64,000 nt of DNA from Agarivorans aestuarii (GTDB lineage: Bacteria > Pseudomonadota > Gammaproteobacteria > Enterobacterales > Celerinatantimonadaceae). Both the position numbers and the translations under genes were made by a program. Each line of letters begins with the position of its first letter. Within the stretch, counting starts at the first letter, position 1. The notes under the pieces were generated by a model. It saw only the letters and a program-made list of their open reading frames with translations. It made no database searches and was not told the DNA's origin. Positions 10,285 to 19,807 of this stretch are shown piece by piece. Location of the stretch: positions 4,430,001 to 4,494,000 of the forward strand of contig NZ_AP023033.1 in assembly GCF_019670125.1 (NCBI RefSeq), written 5' to 3'.

Positions 10285-10914
10285 ATGGCGCAATATCATT
10301 TTCAAAACACCCACTTCATAACCAGCGCGCCTAATATTCAGGCTATGCCTGAAGATAGTGGAATTGAAATCGCCTTTGCCGGACGCTCAAACGCGGGTAA
10401 GTCTAGTGCTTTAAATACCCTTACTCGTCAAAAAAGCTTAGCACGAACCAGTAAAACACCAGGTCGAACTCAATTAATTAACGTTTTTGAAATATCCGAA
10501 GGTTTTCGCCTAATTGACTTACCTGGCTACGGTTTTGCTCAAGTACCAGAAGAAGTTAAAAAGCAGTGGCAAAAGTCACTGTCTGAATACTTACAAGATC
10601 GCCAAAGCTTAAAAGGCATCGTGGTATTAATGGATATTCGCCATCCATTCAAAGATACCGATGCTGGTCTAATCCAATGGGCTGTAGATTGTGAACTGCC
10701 AGTACTCGCGCTTTTAACTAAATCAGACAAGTTAAAACAAGGTGCGCGTAAAACAGCGATTTTGAAGGGCCGTGAGACAGCCAAAGCATTTGGTGGCAAT
10801 GTTCGAGTAGAAGCTTTTTCTTCTTTGAAAAAACAAGGTTTAGATTTACTGCAAAATACCCTTGTGGGATGGTTTGACCAACATTTAGAAAACTCACCAA
10901 GCGACGCTGAGTAA
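10285..10914 (+). CDS. engB: Ribosome biogenesis GTPase EngB (YihA/YsxC)
   Basis: Essential TRAFAC-class GTPase needed for 50S subunit assembly. The G1 motif [10 protein letters not shown] is at about residues 32-41. The G2 Thr is in SKTPGRTQ, G3 is DLPGYG, G4 is TKSD and G5 is FSSLKKQG. The start is placed at ATG 10285 ([11 protein letters not shown]), 39 bases after the first in-frame ATG, which agrees with family length (about 209 residues) and leaves GGAG upstream. It is divergent from cytochrome c4. In E. coli and Vibrio, engB lies beside spf and polA; here a GH43 gene separates them. Confidence 0.95.
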   Translation: MAQYHFQNTHFITSAPNIQAMPEDSGIEIAFAGRSNAGKSSALNTLTRQKSLARTSKTPGRTQLINVFEISEGFRLIDLPGYGFAQVPEEVKKQWQKSLSEYLQDRQSLKGIVVLMDIRHPFKDTDAGLIQWAVDCELPVLALLTKSDKLKQGARKTAILKGRETAKAFGGNVRVEAFSSLKKQGLDLLQNTLVGWFDQHLENSPSDAE

Positions 10915-10922
10915 TAGCGCTA

Positions 10923-10943
10923 AGCTCGCCACTGAGGCGAGCT
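10923..10943 (+). terminator. Hairpin downstream of engB
   Basis: Perfect 8-bp stem AGCTCGCC-ACTGA-GGCGAGCT followed by CTCTCCTC rather than a T-run. It starts 6 bases after the engB stop. It may end the transcript or only stabilise its 3' end. Confidence 0.5.
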
Positions 10944-11171
10944 CTCTCCTCATTACGCCCCTACCAATACTGCCACTACCCACCAGCATAAGATAAGGCC
11001 AATCATTTATTTCATAAGGTTTCATGAAATATCACGCTGCTTGTGCACTTGCTCATAGTTTTATAACAAATTGTGCTTGCGGGGTAGATTTTGCAATTGG
11101 GCTACCGAAGAACGTAAAACTTATCAAGTTTGAGATCGTTATACTGGCGAAAAACTTAATGAGGAAACACC

Positions 11172-12242
11172 ATGAGCGTGAATGACGCAACCAAGGCTAG
11201 AGTAGAAGAGCCTCGCGAGATCAGTGATGCAGAAGCAGTAAGCTCCGTAGATAAAGCGCGCGCCAGTGAGCTAAAACCGATTAGTGGCGCCTTAGTGACG
11301 CATATGTATACCGCCGATCCTTCAGCCCATGTATTTAACGGCAAGCTTTACGTATATCCCTCTCACGATGTAGATAACGGCCAGCCACTAAATGACAACG
11401 GCGATCACTTTGACATGCGTGATTACCATGTTTTCTCATTAGACCGTCCTTTTGGCGTAGTCACCGACCATGGTAACGCGCTAGATGTAAAAGACGTGCC
11501 TTGGGCAGAGAAACAAATGTGGGCACCAGACGCTGCAGAAAAAGATGGCAAGTACTACTTATACTTCCCTGCGCGCAACTACGATGGCATTTTCCAAATT
11601 GGTGTCGCTGTGGGTGACCGCCCAGAAGGGCCATTTATCCCGCAAGCAGAAGCGATTAAAGGCAGCTTTAGTATCGACCCTGCGGTATTCAAAGACGAAG
11701 ACGGTAGTCACTACATGTATTTTGGCGGTTTATGGGGTGGCCAATTACAAAACTGGCGCAACGGCGAGTTTGGTGAAGAGCAGTTCCCTGCCGACGACCA
11801 ACCAGCGCTAAAACCCTTAGTGGCTAAAATGACCGACGACATGTTGGAGTTTGCTGAAACGCCGAAGGAAATCGAAATTGTCGATGAGAATGGCGATGTG
11901 CTACTAGCAGGTGACAACGAACGCCGCTATTTTGAAGGCCCATGGATGCACAAGCACAACGGCCGTTACTACTTCTCTTACTCTACAGGCGATACCCACA
12001 AAATTGCTTACGCGAGCAGTGATTCACCTTATGGACCGTTCCGCTATGAAGGCGTAATCTTAGAGCCAGTATTGGGTTGGACCACTCACCACTCAATTGT
12101 TAAGTACCAAGACAAGTGGTTCTTGTTCTACCACGACAGTACTTTGTCAGCCGGGCAAACCCACTTACGCAGCATTAAGATGGCCGTGCTAAACATTGAC
12201 GACAACGGCAAGATTGAAGTGATTAAGCCTTACTACGAGTAA
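11172..12242 (+). CDS. Glycoside hydrolase family 43 protein (beta-xylosidase/arabinofuranosidase-like), cytoplasmic
   Basis: A 356-residue five-bladed beta-propeller glycosidase of GH43 type. The three acidic residues expected in the family are visible: the base Asp at about 49 in YTADPSAHV, the pKa-modulating Asp at about 169 in FSIDPAVF, and the acid Glu at about 255 in YFEGPWMH. There is no signal peptide; the first 40 residues are polar and charged, so it probably acts on imported oligosaccharides. The start has a good ribosome-binding site (ATGAGGAAACACC before ATG). Xylosidase or arabinofuranosidase activity is the family norm, but the substrate cannot be read from sequence. It stands alone between engB and spf/polA, with no transporter or other sugar gene nearby. 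Confidence 0.85.
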   Translation: MSVNDATKARVEEPREISDAEAVSSVDKARASELKPISGALVTHMYTADPSAHVFNGKLYVYPSHDVDNGQPLNDNGDHFDMRDYHVFSLDRPFGVVTDHGNALDVKDVPWAEKQMWAPDAAEKDGKYYLYFPARNYDGIFQIGVAVGDRPEGPFIPQAEAIKGSFSIDPAVFKDEDGSHYMYFGGLWGGQLQNWRNGEFGEEQFPADDQPALKPLVAKMTDDMLEFAETPKEIEIVDENGDVLLAGDNERRYFEGPWMHKHNGRYYFSYSTGDTHKIAYASSDSPYGPFRYEGVILEPVLGWTTHHSIVKYQDKWFLFYHDSTLSAGQTHLRSIKMAVLNIDDNGKIEVIKPYYE

Positions 12243-12263
12243 GCAAGTTATTAGCTAAATCCA

Positions 12264-12290
12264 AACGCCACTTTAACGTGGCGTTTTTCT
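12264..12290 (+). terminator. Terminator after GH43 gene
   Basis: The stem AACGCCAC-TTTAA-CGTGGCGTT is followed by TTTC on the plus strand, 22 bases after the GH43 stop. It is a good Rho-independent terminator. Confidence 0.85.
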
Positions 12291-12333
12291 ATCCAGAGCC
12301 TAAACCAAAACCTCTCAGCACTAAACAGCAGGC

Positions 12334-12407
12334 AAAAAAAAGCCCCATCGTCCGATGAGGCATGTAAGAAAAGAAATTCTTAAAAACTGAAAGCACTATT
12401 CCAATTG
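12334..12407 (-). ncRNA. Candidate small RNA next to spf
   Basis: No coding gene on the minus strand ends here. Yet a strong Rho-independent terminator does: the stem GCCTCATCG-GA-CGATGGGGC at 12342-12361 is followed by eight Ts (12341-12334). A CATAAT -10-like hexamer (12418-12413) lies about 55 bases upstream of the hairpin and would start an RNA of about 70 nt. A TGTGA half-site (12444-12440) lies further upstream; no good -35 is seen. From memory, Aliivibrio salmonicida has an sRNA named VSsrna24 close to spf; relationship to this one is untested. The alternative is that the hairpin terminates read-through from polA/spf. Confidence 0.45.
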
Positions 12408-12685
12408 CACTAATTATGACTCTCTGAAAATCGATTAGTTCACAAAATTTTCTAAAAATGTGCAATTTTCTTTCATGGAAGCTTTTGTTATTCATCCAGT
12501 CCTTAAGCCAACAGCAATCAAACACCATCAATCAATGGTATTTTGAATACAAAATTCCCAAATATCGTAATTTAGCAACCAAATATCAGAAAATAAGAAA
12601 CAACAGCTAGAGCCCCCTCTTAGACAAGGAGCATAAATGAGTTTAAAAAATGAGAGAGAAGGCAGGCAATCACTGGCATTAAGAC

Positions 12686-12788
12686 AAAAAAACGCCCCGA
12701 TGGAAACCCATCGGGGCGGCAAAATAGCCTTTTTCAACTACGTGAAATAAAGGTCTGAAAGATAGAACATCTTACCTCTGTACCCTAC
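12686..12788 (-). ncRNA. spf: Spot 42 small RNA
   Basis: On the minus strand the RNA begins GTAGGGTACAGAGGTAAGAT and continues TTCTATCTTTCAGACC, then TTTCACGTAGTTG. This is nearly identical to the 5' half of E. coli Spot 42, including the single-stranded regions used for mRNA pairing. It ends with a GC-rich hairpin (GCCCCGATGG/CCATCGGGGC) and a seven-T run at 12692-12686. At about 103 nt it is slightly shorter than the E. coli RNA (109 nt). Its place downstream of polA in the same orientation is the conserved position. Spot 42 is an Hfq-dependent repressor of carbon and redox metabolism genes and is itself repressed by cAMP-CRP in E. coli. No clear CRP site was recognised here. Confidence 0.95.
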
Positions 12789-12925
12789 AAGAGTTACTCT
12801 AGAGGATCATCGATGAAAAATAAAGCACTTTCTGTAAGGAAATTTCACTTTGGAGGTATACATTAGTTTTTAAATTACGCGAAAAGGTTTTCATAATTAC
12901 CAAAATTCGCAAAACCTTGAAGCAC

Positions 12926-12950
12926 AAAAAAAGGAGGCCATCGCCTCCTT
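12926..12950 (-). terminator. Terminator after polA
   Basis: The stem GGAGGC-GATG-GCCTCC at 12933-12948 is followed by seven Ts on the minus strand. It lies 38 bases after the polA stop and separates polA from spf transcription. Confidence 0.9.
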
Positions 12951-12987
12951 TGCTATCTTCCACTGTTTTCTATTAGCGAATTGAGTA

Positions 12988-15747
12988 CTAGTGGGCTTCG
13001 TCCCAGTTATTACCTATTCCAGATTCAGCAACTAATGGTAAATCTAGTGTCACAGCCTGTTCCATCAGCTCGGTAAGCTTTGGTACAATCTGCTCTAACT
13101 CACTTTCTAATACTTCAAATACCAGTTCATCGTGAACCTGCATCAACATCTTGCAGTGCTCGCTCGGTTGAGTATCAAGCCATTGGGCAACCGCAATCAT
13201 CGCCTTTTTAATAATATCAGCGGCAGTGCCTTGCATTGGCGCATTCACCGCAGCTCGTTCGGCCGCTTTTTTGCGCATGCCATTGCGCGAGTTAATCTCT
13301 GGCAAATACAAGCGGCGGCCAAATAGGGTTTCTACATATCCGTGTTCTTGGCAAAAATCTCGAGTGCTGTCCATGTAGTCCAACACCGCAGGGTAGCGCT
13401 CAAAATAACGATTCATGTAGTTTTGCGCATCGGCTCGAGCAATGCCTAACTGCTTGGCTAAACCAAAGGCGCTCATGCCATAAATGAGGCCAAAGTTAAT
13501 CGCCTTGGCACTGCGGCGCTCATCACCACTTACAGCCTCTAGCTCTTTACCAAATACTTCTGCAGCAGTGGCTTTATGAATGTCTTCTCCGGCAGCAAAG
13601 GCTTTTAGCAAACCAGCATCTTGAGAAAGATGCGCCATGATACGCAGCTCAATTTGTGAATAATCTATCGCGACCAGTTTGTAACCATCGGCAGGTACAA
13701 AAGCCTGACGTACTTTACGTCCTTCTTCATGGCGAATAGGAATATTTTGCAAGTTAGGATCGGTAGATGAGAAACGCCCCGTTGCTGTTACCGCTTGATG
13801 ATAAGAGGTATGCACTCTGCCAGTGCTTGGTTCTACCATTTTAGGCAGTTTGTCGGTGTAAGTAGATTTTAGTTTAGACAGGCTTCGATATTCTAAAATC
13901 ACTTTTGGCAAACTGTAATCTAACGCCAGCTCTTGCAGCACTTCCTCGGCAGTAGACGGCGCACCTTTAGGGGTTTTCTTAATAACTGGCAGTTCCATTT
14001 TTTCAAATAGAATGGTTTGTAATTGCTTAGGCGAGCCAAGGTTAAACGGTTCGCCAGCTAGCTCATGCGCTTGCTTCTCTAAACCGTCGATACGCTCGCC
14101 TAAAGACAAACTATGCTGCGCTAAGCGTTGGCTATCAATACGCACACCTTGACGCTCGGTTTGCGATAATACACTGACCAAAGGCAACTCGACTTCTTCG
14201 AACAAGCTTTTCAGCTTTGGCTCTTTCTCTAGCTTGGCCCACAGAGTTTGGTGTAAGCGTAAGGTAACGTCTGCATCTTCTGCTGCATAAGGTGCTGCTG
14301 TTTCAAGTTCAATTTGATTGAAGGTAAGCTGTTTAGCGCCTTTACCTGCGATGTCTTCAAACTTGATGGTTTTGTGTTGCAAGTACTGCAACGACAACGA
14401 GTCCATATCGTGGCGAGTAATGGTGCTATTGAGCACATACGACTCCAGCATGGTGTCGTACTTAATGCCTTTGAGCGCAATGTCGTAGCGAGCAAGCACA
14501 CTAGCATCGTACTTAAGGTTTTGGCCAACTTTCGCTTTATTAGGATCTTCCAATAATGGTTTAAGCTGCGCTAATACCCAGTCACGCTCTAGTTGCTCAG
14601 GCGCATCTAAATAATCGTGAGCTACCGGTAAGTAAGCCGCTTTGCCTGCTTCAACGGCAAAAGATAAACCAACTAGCTCAGCTTGCATGTAGTTAAGCGA
14701 GGTGGTTTCGGTATCAATAGCGATAAGCTCAGCGCTATTTAGGCGTTCCAACCATTCTTCAAACTGCTGCTTAGTAAGAATAGTCTCGTACTCTCCTTTA
14801 AGCTCAACAGCAGGAGCAGCCACTTCGGCCTCAGCATTTGGTTCTGCTGCGGCGCTGTTATTTGATGGGCTAAGCGCTTCACTCAACCAGCGCTTAAATT
14901 CCAATTCACCAAATAGCTTAATCAGCGCATCTTTATCTTCTTCGGTCCGTAACATGTCATCCATGCTAAAGCCGACTTCAACATCGCATTTAATGGTGGC
15001 TAACAAATAAGATAAACGCGCATCTTCAGCGTGTTCACGTAGTTTCTTAGGCATGGTTTTAGAGCCGCGAAAGCCCAGCGGCGCCACTGCGTCTGGATCA
15101 GCTAGTAAGTCATCCACGCCACCAATGCCTTGCAACATGGCCAAAGCAGTTTTCTCGCCCACCCCTGGCAAGCCAGGAATGTTATCCACTTTGTCGCCCA
15201 TTAGCGCTAAGTAATCGATAATAAGCTCTGGTGGTACACCAAACTTATCGATCACGCCGGCGCGATCCATCACCGTGTCGGTCATGGTATTGATCAAGGT
15301 GATGTTTTCATCCACCAGCTGCGCCATGTCTTTATCGCCAGTGCTAATTAACACGGCTTTATTTTCGGCCGAAGCTTGCTTGGCTAAGGTGCCAATAACG
15401 TCATCGGCTTCAACACCTTCAATAGCAACTAAAGGCAATCCCATGGCTTTAATCACCGCATGCAATGGCGCTATTTGGCTGCGCAAATCATCGGGCATGG
15501 AAGGGCGGTTGGCTTTATATTCTTTATATATGTCATCACGGAAGGTTTTACCCTTGGCATCAAACACCACCACAATATGCTCTGGCTTAAATTGCTTAAG
15601 TAAGCTGCGCAGCATGTTCACAACGCCATAAACAGCACCTGTGGCTTCGCCTTTAGAGTTAGTTAGATGTGGAGGAGCGTAGTAAGCGCGATATAGATAA
15701 GAAGAGCCGTCAACAAGCACTAAGGGTTGGTCGGGAAGGGTTGCCAT
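12988..15747 (-). CDS. polA: DNA polymerase I
   Basis: A 919-residue three-domain polymerase for Okazaki fragment processing and repair. The 5'-3' nuclease domain is at about 1-300 ([27 protein letters not shown] helix-hairpin-helix). The 3'-5' exonuclease domain is at about 325-510, with the catalytic Asp and Glu intact in [10 protein letters not shown]. The polymerase domain runs from about 520 to the end, with motif [15 protein letters not shown], the O-helix [11 protein letters not shown] and motif [11 protein letters not shown]. All catalytic residues appear present, so proofreading should be active. It is followed by its own terminator and then spf. Confidence 0.98.
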   Translation of the reverse strand: MATLPDQPLVLVDGSSYLYRAYYAPPHLTNSKGEATGAVYGVVNMLRSLLKQFKPEHIVVVFDAKGKTFRDDIYKEYKANRPSMPDDLRSQIAPLHAVIKAMGLPLVAIEGVEADDVIGTLAKQASAENKAVLISTGDKDMAQLVDENITLINTMTDTVMDRAGVIDKFGVPPELIIDYLALMGDKVDNIPGLPGVGEKTALAMLQGIGGVDDLLADPDAVAPLGFRGSKTMPKKLREHAEDARLSYLLATIKCDVEVGFSMDDMLRTEEDKDALIKLFGELEFKRWLSEALSPSNNSAAAEPNAEAEVAAPAVELKGEYETILTKQQFEEWLERLNSAELIAIDTETTSLNYMQAELVGLSFAVEAGKAAYLPVAHDYLDAPEQLERDWVLAQLKPLLEDPNKAKVGQNLKYDASVLARYDIALKGIKYDTMLESYVLNSTITRHDMDSLSLQYLQHKTIKFEDIAGKGAKQLTFNQIELETAAPYAAEDADVTLRLHQTLWAKLEKEPKLKSLFEEVELPLVSVLSQTERQGVRIDSQRLAQHSLSLGERIDGLEKQAHELAGEPFNLGSPKQLQTILFEKMELPVIKKTPKGAPSTAEEVLQELALDYSLPKVILEYRSLSKLKSTYTDKLPKMVEPSTGRVHTSYHQAVTATGRFSSTDPNLQNIPIRHEEGRKVRQAFVPADGYKLVAIDYSQIELRIMAHLSQDAGLLKAFAAGEDIHKATAAEVFGKELEAVSGDERRSAKAINFGLIYGMSAFGLAKQLGIARADAQNYMNRYFERYPAVLDYMDSTRDFCQEHGYVETLFGRRLYLPEINSRNGMRKKAAERAAVNAPMQGTAADIIKKAMIAVAQWLDTQPSEHCKMLMQVHDELVFEVLESELEQIVPKLTELMEQAVTLDLPLVAESGIGNNWDEAH

Positions 15748-16134
15748 TACCGTGATCCATCGTTCAGATTTTCATTGCGCTCGATGATGCCACAGCCACC
15801 CTAAATGCACCAGAGTTAAGCGTTATCGGCCGCAACAAATTGTGGATAACTCTGTTGACAAACAGCAGAAATTCTCTCGCGAAAAAATCACAAGCTAAAT
15901 ACAAAGCAACAAATAAGTTTTAATTCAATAACTTATAGATAAAGAAAGGCAAAAAATTGGAGTGGCAAACAGTTCCCTTATTGTGGAAAACATCATTCCA
16001 TGACATTGCTTTTCGCGACCTAGCGGTGAATTAATAAACAACTCAACGCTGGCAGGTGGATTAATATAGAAGATAAGCCTGCGGGAAACCTTGTAATGGA
16101 TCACATTTTAACCAGCCTAAAAATATAATTTTGT
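15748..16134. other. AT-rich intergenic region upstream of polA, with DnaA-box-like 9-mers
   Basis: A 387-base gap between the start of polA and the end of the small SelO-linked ORF; it must contain the polA promoter. TGTGGATAA at 15841-15849 is a perfect DnaA box (TTATCCACA) on the minus strand. TGTGGAAAA at 15982-15990 differs from it at one position. There is no iteron cluster or other origin-like structure. No convincing gene is seen. Confidence 0.5.
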
Positions 16135-16443
16135 TTAGGTGAAATTGGCATGATTTAAGGCGGCCAATAATGGGGCATAACTGGTCTGAAAGTGCTCACT
16201 ATTGGCGCACTCAAACCAAGCGCCTTGGCTTAGCGCATCATAACGAAACCACCACAGTTGCTGTTCGATATAAAAGCCTAATACCTGCCAATCGGCGCCC
16301 TGTTCAATAAACGCCTGTTGCCATTGCTGCTGTTGTACAAACTGTTTGGCACTGGCTAAAAACTGCGATTCAGAAAAGGCTTTGCTAATAGTGATCACAG
16401 CGTGCTCTGAAAGCACTTCTATCCCGCCGGCTAGCTGCTGCAT
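16135..16443 (-). CDS. Small conserved-looking protein downstream of selO
   Basis: About 102 residues, soluble, rich in Gln and Trp (QQQWQQAF, QQLWWFRYDALSQGAWFEC). No motif is recognised; it might belong to a small DUF such as DUF3630, but this is unverified. The start is placed at ATG 16443, which has GGAG seven bases upstream. An in-frame GTG 15 bases earlier lacks a ribosome-binding site. It overlaps the end of selO by 13 bases, which indicates translational coupling. Expression with SelO is likely; function is unknown. Confidence 0.6.
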   Translation of the reverse strand: MQQLAGGIEVLSEHAVITISKAFSESQFLASAKQFVQQQQWQQAFIEQGADWQVLGFYIEQQLWWFRYDALSQGAWFECANSEHFQTSYAPLLAALNHANFT

Positions 16444-17852
16444 GAGATCTCCAAACACTTACCCCAAGCTGGCGGTGGCTCAGAAAAATGCTGGGCATCG
16501 ACTTGCTCAGTAAAGGGATTATTGAGTACTTGATGCAATTGGCGGAGCTGTGCATAACTTCCGTCTTCAGCTTGTTCTATCATTTGCTGGGCCAAGTAAT
16601 TACGTAGTACATAGAAGGGCACATGTTGCTCAACGGTCAAAATACGCTGTTGTTCATCCAAACCATTTTGCTGGCTGCGCTCGGCATAGAGTTTTAGCCA
16701 GGCTTGCCAAGGCCCTGCTAGCTGTTTAGTTAAGCGGTCTATCGGTTGCGCCAAAGCGCGCATACTTTGCTGGTAATCGGCCTTTTGCTCAGCCATCACT
16801 TTAAGCAGTAAACCCACCAGCTGTTCATCACTGTCTTGCCACTGCTTGAAGCCAAGCTTATTCAACATAAAGCTTTGGTAATACTGGTTGATTTTTTGCT
16901 GGTAACGCAGCCACAAAGGTTCTGACTTGGCACTTGGCACAAAATCTGACAGTGCCTGAGCTAGCCGCTGTAGGTTCCAAAGCCCCACAGCGGGCTGCTG
17001 GTTAAAGGCATAACGTCCATAATGGTCGCTATGGTTACAAACGTGTCTAGGATTGTAGTCATCTAAAAATCCATAAGGGCCATAATCAATGGTTAAGCCC
17101 AAAATCGACATATTGTCGGTATTCATTACGCCATGACAAAAGCCTTCGGCCTGCCACTTAGCAATCATCAACGCGGTGCTATCCACTACTTGTTCTAACA
17201 TAGCTAGCACCGGATTTTCGGCAGTTAAACAATCACTAAAATAATGGCTTAAGCAAAAGTCTACTAAGCGTTTTAATGGTTGAGTTTGTTGCTGGTAATA
17301 CAGGTATTCAAAATGACCAAAACGAATATGGCTTGGCGCCATACGTAGCAGCATAGCTTCTTTTTCAAAGCGCTCACGCTGCACCAAGCCGCTACCCACC
17401 GTTAAGCTTAATGCGCGGGTTGTTGCAATGCCTAAAGCGGCCATGGCTTCGCTGGCTAAAAACTCTCGAATGCTGGAGCGAAGTACTGCTTTACCATCGC
17501 CTTGGCGAGAAAAAGGCGTTAAGCCGGAACCTTTTAATTGCAGTTCCCAATAGTCGCCCTGCGCGTTTTTTACTTCGCCAAGCAACAATGCTCGGCCGTC
17601 GCCCAATTGCGGGCTATAACCACCAAACTGATGGCCAGCGTACACCGTTGAGGCCGGTTGCATGCCATCAATCAACAGGCTGCCAGCGCTTAAGCCAAGA
17701 GCTTGCTCACCAGCCATAAACTCGCTGTCTAAGCCAATTAACTCAGCAGCTGCATGGCTATGCACCACTAACTCAGGATCTTTTAGCGGCGTTGGCTGCT
17801 GGTGATGGCACAGCTCGGGTAGCTCATTGGAAAAACGATTCACAAATTCCAT
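16431..17852 (-). CDS. selO: Protein adenylyltransferase SelO (YdiU)
   Basis: SelO has a pseudokinase fold and transfers AMP to Ser/Thr/Tyr of target proteins; E. coli YdiU is linked to redox stress. The 473 residues match E. coli (478). Visible signatures are GGYSPQLGDGRALLLGE (about residues 73-90), LKGSGLTPFSRQGDGKAVLR with the nucleotide-binding Lys, and FCHGVMNTDNMSILG with the metal-binding Asn/Asp region and DYGPYGF. Bacterial SelO usually lacks the C-terminal selenocysteine of animal SelO, and none is seen. It lies 27 bases downstream of recQ and overlaps a small ORF. Confidence 0.95.
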   Translation of the reverse strand: MEFVNRFSNELPELCHHQQPTPLKDPELVVHSHAAAELIGLDSEFMAGEQALGLSAGSLLIDGMQPASTVYAGHQFGGYSPQLGDGRALLLGEVKNAQGDYWELQLKGSGLTPFSRQGDGKAVLRSSIREFLASEAMAALGIATTRALSLTVGSGLVQRERFEKEAMLLRMAPSHIRFGHFEYLYYQQQTQPLKRLVDFCLSHYFSDCLTAENPVLAMLEQVVDSTALMIAKWQAEGFCHGVMNTDNMSILGLTIDYGPYGFLDDYNPRHVCNHSDHYGRYAFNQQPAVGLWNLQRLAQALSDFVPSAKSEPLWLRYQQKINQYYQSFMLNKLGFKQWQDSDEQLVGLLLKVMAEQKADYQQSMRALAQPIDRLTKQLAGPWQAWLKLYAERSQQNGLDEQQRILTVEQHVPFYVLRNYLAQQMIEQAEDGSYAQLRQLHQVLNNPFTEQVDAQHFSEPPPAWGKCLEISCSS

Positions 17853-17879
17853 CTGCGATCCTTAGTATAAGGCGGTTGC

Positions 17880-19667
17880 TTAACTCGCCTGATATTGGTC
17901 GATTAAGCCTAAAAACTGATAGCCGTAGCGTTCTAGTTTTTTCAAACCAACGCCACTTATCGCCAACATCTCGTGTTGAGTCTGCGGCACTTGCTGAGCC
18001 ATTTCTATTAATGTGGCGTCGTTAAACACCACAAACGGCGGCACTGATTCTTCATCGGCTAAACGCTTTCTTAAATTACGTAGCAAGGCAAACAATCGTT
18101 TATCGTAAACCCCATAACTGGTGGTTTTTTTACTTTGCTTGGTTGTGTTTAAGCGCGGCACCGCCAGCGATAAGGGCTGTTCACCTTTTAAAAATGGCCG
18201 TGCAGCCTCAGTTAATTGCAATACCGAACTACGGGCTATGTTTTGCTGTAATAAGCCTAGGTGAATAAGCTGGCGTAATACACTCATCCAGTGCTCATGG
18301 CTGGCACTTTTACCAATCCCATGAGTAGACAGCTTATCATGGCCTTGTTCTAAAATGCGTTGGCCCATGCTGCCTCGCAGCACTTCAATAACATAACCTA
18401 TACCAAAGCGCTGACCTAAGCGATAAACACAAGACAAGGCTTTTTGAGCATCTTGCAAGCCGTCATACTGCTTGGGCGGGTCTAAACACACATCACAGTT
18501 GCCGCAAGGCTTGGATAGGTATTCGCCAAAATAGTTAAGCAATACCTGACGACGACAAGTTTGCGCCTCGGCAAAGGCGACAATGGCATTAAACTTATGA
18601 CTCTCTACTTGGCGTTGTTGCTCATTTTCGTTTTCATCAATCATTCGCCTTACCCAGTTGGCATCGGCGGGATCATACAAAAACACCGCTTCTGCCTCGG
18701 TACCATCGCGGCCAGCACGGCCGGTTTCTTGGTAATAGGCTTCAATGTTGCGAGGGATATCATAGTGAAAAACATAGCGTACATTGGGTTTATCAATGCC
18801 CATCCCAAAGGCAACCGTGGCAACCACTACTTCAACTTCATCACGTTGAAACTGTTCTTGCACTAATTGGCGCTGTTCGATGGGTAAACCAGCATGATAA
18901 GCAGCACTGCGAATACCTTCGGCGCTGAGTTTTAGGGCTAGCTCCTCTACCCGCTTACGGCTGCTGCAGTAAACAATGCCGCTATCTTCCTTACGGCGTT
19001 TTACATAATCGCTAAGCTGCTGCCAGGGGCGATATTTTTCCTGCAAGGTGTAGCGAATATTCGGTCGGTCAAAACTTGATACTAGAGTGAAGGCATCAGG
19101 CAAACCAAGCCGCTGCAATATGTCTTGTCGAGTAGTGTCATCAGCGGTAGCCGTTAGGGCCACCAAAGGCACCGAAGGGAAGTTCTGTTTTAAGCAGCCA
19201 AGGGCATTATATTCTGGTCGAAAATCGTGACCCCACTGGGATATACAATGAGCTTCATCAATCGCAAACATCGCCAAAGGCATGGCTTGCAGTCGCTCAA
19301 TTAAATCACCATTAATTAAGCGCTCTGGAGAAATGTATAACAGTTTAAGCTCGCCCTGCTGCAAGCTTCGATAGATTTGAAACTGCTGCTCTCGCTCAAG
19401 GCTAGAATTTAAATATGCTGCATTTACGCCATTGTGTTGCAGGCTATCTACTTGGTCTTTCATCAAGGAGATAAGCGGAGATACCACCACCGTTAAACCC
19501 GGCTTTACCAAAGCGGGAATTTGATAACATAGCGACTTGCCGCCACCGGTTGGCATAATTGCTAAACAGTCTTTGTTGTCTAATAGCCGCTCAATCACCG
19601 CCGCTTGCCCAGTTCTAAACTCGGCAAAACCAAATACATCTTGTAAAACTTGCTGGGCGCGTTGCAT
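17880..19667 (-). CDS. recQ: ATP-dependent DNA helicase RecQ
   Basis: 3'-5' SF2 helicase for recombination and fork repair. It has 595 residues. Motif 0/I is [13 protein letters not shown]...[12 protein letters not shown] (Walker A at about 39-48), the DEAH box is at about 136, and the aromatic-rich loop follows. The RQC zinc-binding Cys residues are in [12 protein letters not shown] and CGNCDVC (about 365-390). A C-terminal HRDC domain occupies the last 80 residues ([14 protein letters not shown]). It is divergent from yigI, as expected from the recQ-pldA-yigI-rarD order of E. coli, but pldA is absent here. Confidence 0.97.
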   Translation of the reverse strand: MQRAQQVLQDVFGFAEFRTGQAAVIERLLDNKDCLAIMPTGGGKSLCYQIPALVKPGLTVVVSPLISLMKDQVDSLQHNGVNAAYLNSSLEREQQFQIYRSLQQGELKLLYISPERLINGDLIERLQAMPLAMFAIDEAHCISQWGHDFRPEYNALGCLKQNFPSVPLVALTATADDTTRQDILQRLGLPDAFTLVSSFDRPNIRYTLQEKYRPWQQLSDYVKRRKEDSGIVYCSSRKRVEELALKLSAEGIRSAAYHAGLPIEQRQLVQEQFQRDEVEVVVATVAFGMGIDKPNVRYVFHYDIPRNIEAYYQETGRAGRDGTEAEAVFLYDPADANWVRRMIDENENEQQRQVESHKFNAIVAFAEAQTCRRQVLLNYFGEYLSKPCGNCDVCLDPPKQYDGLQDAQKALSCVYRLGQRFGIGYVIEVLRGSMGQRILEQGHDKLSTHGIGKSASHEHWMSVLRQLIHLGLLQQNIARSSVLQLTEAARPFLKGEQPLSLAVPRLNTTKQSKKTTSYGVYDKRLFALLRNLRKRLADEESVPPFVVFNDATLIEMAQQVPQTQHEMLAISGVGLKKLERYGYQFLGLIDQYQAS

Positions 19668-19807
19668 TAAGGCTCGAGATCCAAAAACAGTGAGTGGCTA
19701 ATCGGTCGCACATTGTAATCAAGCTGCAGCGGCTTGTCTTGGTTTGCCTTTATTCTTTTCTCGCTATACAGTATTTAAACAAGCGTTTAATTTTGTATGG
19801 ATACAGC

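Larger units (their letters stand above)
12243..12987. other. Intergenic region between GH43 gene and polA
   Basis: This 745-base non-coding stretch holds, left to right, the GH43 terminator, a second minus-strand terminator with a candidate sRNA, spf and the polA terminator. It is markedly AT-rich outside the hairpins. The open frames across it (for example 12289-12531 and 12528-12737, minus) have no family resemblance or ribosome-binding site and overlap the RNAs. They are not annotated as genes. Confidence 0.8.

Noticed and set aside
12289-12737. Minus-strand ORFs of 80 and 69 codons between GH43 and polA
   Set aside because: They overlap spf and the sRNA terminator, lack ribosome-binding sites and have biased composition. 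The RNA explanation fits better.
12820-12860. CRP site upstream of spf
   Set aside because: GTGAAATTTCCTTACA has a spacing one base off the consensus and weak half-sites. CRP control is expected from E. coli but is not supported here.
15853-15866. LexA-box-like CTGT/ACAG pair upstream of polA
   Set aside because: CTGT-TGACAA-ACAG has a 6-base spacer, not 8, so it is not an SOS box.
15748-16134. Replication origin at the DnaA-like boxes
   Set aside because: Only two boxes and no DUE-like 13-mers or flanking origin genes (dnaA, mnmG). The gene content places the window near but not at oriC.
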